A stretch of 9,190 nt of DNA. It comes from an uncultured Oscillospiraceae bacterium (GTDB lineage: Bacteria > Bacillota > Clostridia > Oscillospirales > Oscillospiraceae). Position numbers and translations under genes: made by a program. Positions 6,908-9,190 of this stretch are shown here, piece after piece (positions within the stretch are counted from its first letter, which is position 1; each line of letters begins with the position of its first letter). The DNA is taken from positions 1 to 9,190 of the forward strand of contig CAAERF010000127.1 in NCBI GenBank assembly GCA_900758315.1, read 5' to 3'. A model generated the notes under the pieces. That model ran no database searches and was not told the origin of the DNA. It was given only the letters and a program-made list of their open reading frames with translations.

Positions 6908-7240
6908 ATGGCAGAAGCCGAGAACAAGCGTCAGCGCCGTACCCCGCAAGAGAGAGCGAATGAACTGGATGAAAAAATCACAAAGATAAATCAGTCCATC
7001 AATGAGCTGGAGGAGAAAAAGAAAACTGTTGTAGAAGAGTACGATGCGAAGATCACCGCAGCAAAGGAACGCATCAAATCTCTGGAGGCAAAAAAGCAGG
7101 AGATCTTTGCTCCCAAGGCTCCCCGAAAGCCCCGTAAGACGAAAAAGCAGAAAATTCAAGAGATTGTGAAGCTGGCAATGAAAAATGGTATGTCGGTAGA
7201 GGAAGTCGCCAGCCAGCTCCATGTGGAAGTTGAAAGCTAA
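6908..7240 (+). CDS. Coiled-coil protein with basic linker and helical C-terminus, possible DNA-binding protein, 110 aa
   Basis: The start at 6908 is chosen because AAAGGTGA lies seven bases ahead; the frame is open further upstream but without a good ribosome binding site. Three parts are visible. Residues 1-15 are basic and polar (KRQRRTPQER). Residues about 16-72 form heptad-like helices (LDEKITKINQSINELEEKKK and ITAAKERIKSLEAKKQEIF), a probable antiparallel or dimeric coiled coil. Then comes a positively charged linker (APKAPRKPRKTKKQK), and last a short helical unit (IQEIVKLAMKNGMSVEEVASQLHVE) with helix-turn-helix spacing. Coiled-coil oligomerisation plus a basic linker plus a small terminal domain is the plan of nucleoid-associated proteins such as H-NS, but sequence similarity to them is not evident. 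It has its own terminator and lies just ahead of the partition operon. The role is inferred. Confidence 0.85.
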   Translation: MAEAENKRQRRTPQERANELDEKITKINQSINELEEKKKTVVEEYDAKITAAKERIKSLEAKKQEIFAPKAPRKPRKTKKQKIQEIVKLAMKNGMSVEEVASQLHVEVES

Positions 7241-7253
7241 ACAGTTTTGATAG

Positions 7254-7297
7254 AAAAGCAGCATCGCCTCGAATGTATCAGGACGATGCTGCTTTTT
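7254..7297 (+). terminator. Intrinsic terminator after the coiled-coil gene
   Basis: AAAAGCAGCATCG (7254-7266) pairs with CGATGCTGCTTTT (7284-7296), thirteen perfect pairs around a 17-base loop, with a U-run inside and after the right arm. The loop has a minor inner pairing, CCT with AGG. The A-run on the left makes it usable on the minus strand too. It separates the coiled-coil gene from the partition genes. Confidence 0.85.
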
Positions 7298-7380
7298 ATG
7301 GTGCAGGCCGACTATTCCGCGCCCCTGATTTTTCGATGATACCGTTGTAGATAAAAACTTTCCTGCTTTTTTGTTGAGAA

Positions 7381-7402
7381 AGGCGTCATACAGGCGTAAA
7401 GG
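7381..7402. repeat. Short direct repeat, possible fragment of a parC-type centromere or operator
   Basis: AGGCGT occurs at 7381-7386 and again at 7392-7397, with an 11-bp step (AGGCGTCATAC, then AGGCGTAAAGG), about one helical turn. It lies 19 bases ahead of the ribosome binding site of the ParM-like gene, where ParR-type adaptors bind repeats in known type II partition loci. Only two copies are seen, so this is a candidate only. The rest of 7298-7420 shows no further clear repeat and no convincing promoter. Confidence 0.25.
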
Positions 7403-7435
7403 ATATGTATAAAGCAAAAAAGGAGGCAATTATCT

Positions 7436-8347
7436 ATGTTAATTGGTGTCGATCATGGCAACAAGCAAATCAAAACCGTTCATGGCGAGCCCTTTGTGTC
7501 TGGACTGCAGCAGAGTCTGACCCGGCCGTTCGGCCAGAGCCTGCAATACTGTGGTACTTATTACACACTGTCCAATGAGCGTATTCCGTTCCACAAGGAT
7601 AAGACGGAGGATGACCGATTTTTTGTCCTTACACTGATTGCTATTGCAGAAGAGATAACCGCCCGGGGAATTGGTGAAAAAGAACAGCAGCACATCCAGT
7701 TGGCTGTTGGTCTGCCCCCGGCACATTTTGGCTCTCAAGCAGAGAAATTCACTGCCTATTTTCAAGGCCGCGGGCTTGTAGCGTTTATGTATGGGGACAA
7801 ACACTATACCATCAGCATTGAGGATGTGGCCTGCTATCCCCAGGCATACGCAGCTGCGGCCACAATGCTGCACGCCCTGCTGGATGACCCCAAGGCAGTC
7901 GTATTGGATATTGGAGGCTTTACAGCGGATTATCTGTTGTTGAAAAACGGAAAAGCTGACCTTGCTTCCTGCGATTCGCTGGAAAACGGCGTTATCCTGT
8001 TATACAATAAGATCAGGTCCAGAGGAAATGCAGAGTTGGATTTGCTGTTGGATGAGGGCGATGTGGATGCCATCCTCATGGGCAGACGGACACAGTACCC
8101 GGCCGAGGCCATACAGCTTGTGGAGCGACTGGCGCAGGAGTTTGTCAACGACTTGTTCAGCACTTTACGAGAGCGGATGTTGGATTTGCGCTATTGCAAA
8201 GTGGTGTTTGTGGGCGGCGGCGCTATTCTGCTGCGCCGGCAGATCGAGGATTCCGGCAAGGTGGGAACGCCTCTGTTCGTCACGAACATCAACGCCAATG
8301 CAGCTGGATTTGAATACCTGTACCGGCTTGAAACAGTGGGCAGGTGA
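7436..8347 (+). CDS. parM: Actin-like plasmid segregation ATPase, ParM/StbA family, 303 aa
   Basis: This is a filament-forming ATPase of the actin/Hsp70 superfamily that pushes or pulls sister copies of a low-copy replicon apart. The nucleotide-site motifs are in order: phosphate-1 LIGVDHGNKQIKT at residues 2-14, phosphate-2 VVLDIGGFTADYLLL around D158 to D165, and the adenosine motif KVVFVGGGA at 255-263. The family ending NANAAGFEYL is at 286-295. The length of about 300 residues is typical of ParM/StbA and the Gram-positive AlfA/Alp-type relatives. AGGAGG at 7421-7426 sits nine bases before the ATG. The next gene begins within a few bases and looks like the ParR adaptor, as expected for a type II partition operon. 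Which filament subfamily it belongs to cannot be told by eye. The symbol is used in the family sense. Confidence 0.9.
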   Translation: MLIGVDHGNKQIKTVHGEPFVSGLQQSLTRPFGQSLQYCGTYYTLSNERIPFHKDKTEDDRFFVLTLIAIAEEITARGIGEKEQQHIQLAVGLPPAHFGSQAEKFTAYFQGRGLVAFMYGDKHYTISIEDVACYPQAYAAAATMLHALLDDPKAVVLDIGGFTADYLLLKNGKADLASCDSLENGVILLYNKIRSRGNAELDLLLDEGDVDAILMGRRTQYPAEAIQLVERLAQEFVNDLFSTLRERMLDLRYCKVVFVGGGAILLRRQIEDSGKVGTPLFVTNINANAAGFEYLYRLETVGR

Positions 8348-8352
8348 CAATC

Positions 8353-8766
8353 ATGACGGCTAAAAAAGAAAGGGGGCGCTTCTCCCTGCGGTTCAATATC
8401 GGTGACCCAGTGCAGCGGGCCGCAGTTGAACTGCTGGAACTACAACCGCCCCACAGCAAAGCCCAGTATATTGCAAATGCGCTTGTGTACTATAACACTC
8501 ATTTTTCTGACGATCCGCAGCCGTTAAAAGTGCCAGCCATTGACCGTGCGGCCATTGAAGCGATAGTGCGAGAAATTATGCGTCAGGATGAGCAGGCTTC
8601 GGATAAGGCAGTTTCGACCGGGGAATCCTCTCCTCCAAAGAAAAATAAAATAGCCCTGCCGCCGCAGGAACAGACGACAGAGCCATCAGAGGGAGCATCC
8701 GAAGTTGATGATATGACCCGCAATCTGATCGCCAGCACCATGGCGGCTTTCCGTAGAAATGGCTAA
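8353..8766 (+). CDS. ParR-like partition adaptor / DNA-binding protein, 137 aa
   Basis: The ATG at 8353 is preferred, with AGGTGA at 8342-8347 as ribosome binding site; a GTG at 8344 overlaps the previous stop and would add three residues. The N-terminus carries a strand-helix-helix pattern, RGRFSLRFNIGDPVQRAAVELL then SKAQYIANALVYY, like the ribbon-helix-helix fold of ParR and CopG-type proteins. A long polar linker rich in Ser, Pro, Glu and Gln follows (about residues 75-117). A short conserved-looking helix, DDMTRNLIASTMAAFRRNG, ends the protein; in ParR the C-terminal helix caps the actin-like filament, so this tail is a likely ParM contact (inference). Position directly after the ATPase gene supports the role. 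Sequence identity to a named ParR was not established. Confidence 0.8.
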   Translation: MTAKKERGRFSLRFNIGDPVQRAAVELLELQPPHSKAQYIANALVYYNTHFSDDPQPLKVPAIDRAAIEAIVREIMRQDEQASDKAVSTGESSPPKKNKIALPPQEQTTEPSEGASEVDDMTRNLIASTMAAFRRNG

Positions 8767-8768
8767 AA

Positions 8769-8810
8769 AAGAGGTATGGGAGCGAAGCTGTGCCGACTCT
8801 CATACCTCTT
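8769..8810. terminator. Convergent two-way terminator between the partition operon and the repressor gene
   Basis: AAGAGGTATGGGAG (8769-8782) pairs with CTCTCATACCTCTT (8797-8810), fourteen pairs with one G-U, around a 14-base loop. Read on the minus strand, the stem runs into TTTTTT from the A-run at 8765-8770, a strong terminator. Read on the plus strand, it is followed by CTTTTCC-like sequence, which is weaker. The stop codon of the minus-strand gene lies within the right arm. Confidence 0.8.
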
Positions 8811-9135
8811 CCTTTTCCTGTATGGCAGCAATAAAGTGATCGATAATCTGTTCCAAGTGGCGGTATTGGCTGGGTGTCAATGTGGAAATCTTCTGCTGGA
8901 GCAACGAAGTGTCTGCTTCAAGAATTTTACCACGCAGTAAATAGTCTGCGCTGATGCCAAGTGCTTCACAGATCTTCAGCATGGTTTCCGGGCGCATCGC
9001 TTTTTGCCCCATTTCCGCATACGAGATGGTTTGCGATGTGAGATGCGTCAAATTTGCCAAAGTCTCCTGTGTCATATTTAATTGTTTTCTTCGCTCCAGA
9101 ATCCGCTGGCCCATTTCTTTCAAAAGCTCACTCAT
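8800..9135 (-). CDS. Xre-family helix-turn-helix transcriptional regulator, 111 aa
   Basis: The ATG (first base at 9135) is chosen because GGAGG lies seven bases upstream on this strand; an in-frame TTG at 9141 would overlap that spacing. Residues about 5-69 form a Cro/C1-type domain: IGQRI-like start GQRILERRKQLNMTQETLA, recognition helix region TSQTISYAEMGQKAMRPETM, and the usual close LKICEALGISADYLLRG. The rest, about 42 residues, is a helical tail (LTPSQYRHLEQIIDHFIAAI) that probably dimerises. Such proteins are small repressors that control genes of phages, plasmids and ICEs. It is transcribed toward the partition operon, and its upstream region, with two ACTATAG boxes, suggests autoregulation. 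Its target beyond the window is unknown. Confidence 0.93.
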   Translation of the reverse strand: MSELLKEMGQRILERRKQLNMTQETLANLTHLTSQTISYAEMGQKAMRPETMLKICEALGISADYLLRGKILEADTSLLQQKISTLTPSQYRHLEQIIDHFIAAIQEKEEV

Positions 9136-9149
9136 TCGCAATCCTCCAT

Positions 9150-9177
9150 ACTATAGTTACATTTTATCCACTATAGC
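9150..9177 (-). promoter_or_regulatory. Promoter -10 and twin operator candidates of the Xre gene
   Basis: ACTATAGT (9150-9157, a perfect palindrome) and ACTATAGC (9170-9177) are 20 bp apart, two helical turns. On the minus strand the distal copy contains TATAGT (9175-9170), a good -10 element giving a start near 9163 and a leader of roughly 28 bases; its -35 box would fall just past the right edge of the window. The proximal box would then lie just inside the transcript. A repressor on both boxes would block initiation, the classic autoregulation layout. This is inferred from position and symmetry. Confidence 0.5.
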
Positions 9178-9190
9178 ATGAAAAATTAAC

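Noticed and set aside
6624..6989. Plus-strand open frame of 121 codons across the gap after the six-gene run
   Set aside because: It would read through two hairpins including a strong terminator and overlap the coiled-coil gene out of frame, with no ribosome binding site at its start.
7298..7435. Promoter for the ParM-like gene
   Set aside because: TTGTTG at 7371 and TATGTA at 7404 are too far apart (27 bases) for a standard promoter, and no better pair was found, so none is annotated.
1..9190. tRNA genes, CRISPR arrays, insertion sequences, integrase or relaxase genes
   Set aside because: No cloverleaf, regularly spaced repeat, transposase-like or recombinase-like protein was found on either strand.

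Overview
The window reads as an accessory, plasmid- or ICE-like segment from a Gram-positive gut anaerobe of the Clostridia (Oscillospiraceae or Lachnospiraceae would fit). The basis is a moderate GC content, strong AGGAGG-type ribosome binding sites before nearly every gene, tightly packed genes, a ParM/ParR-type segregation pair, a small Xre repressor and many proteins of unknown function. No rRNA, tRNA, transposase, CRISPR array or recognisable antibiotic-resistance gene was seen. The taxon is an inference from style; no taxonomic marker gene is present.

Region 1 (1-325) holds the 3' end of a gene whose product ends in a BRCT domain, most likely the tail of an NAD+-dependent DNA ligase (LigA type), followed by a terminator-like hairpin.

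Region 2 (353-6615) is one compact, same-strand run of six unrecognised genes: a 76-aa protein, two very large, probably helical proteins (704 and 819 aa) that overlap by ATGA, a 209-aa protein, a 178-aa cysteine-rich protein and a 79-aa protein. Gaps run from overlap to about 20 bases, so co-transcription and translational coupling are likely. The run ends in two successive hairpins, the second being a strong intrinsic terminator. This is the best candidate in the window for an undescribed multi-gene system. Its biochemical role cannot be read from the sequence.

Region 3 (6722-7297) starts with a 17-bp near-palindrome and a T-rich leader. It then encodes a 110-aa protein with a coiled coil, a basic proline/lysine linker and a small helical C-terminus, a plausible DNA-binding or nucleoid-type protein, and ends with its own terminator.

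Region 4 (7298-8766) is a partition operon: an actin-like ATPase (ParM/StbA family, all main nucleotide-site motifs visible) and, directly after it, a ParR-like adaptor. The upstream gap contains a short 11-bp-spaced direct repeat that could be part of the centromere.

Region 5 (8769-9190) has a convergent, two-way terminator, a minus-strand Xre-family repressor and, before it, two ACTATAG boxes 20 bp apart that look like autoregulatory operators overlapping a -10 element. Together, regions 3-5 look like the maintenance module of a large mobile element, and region 2 like its cargo.
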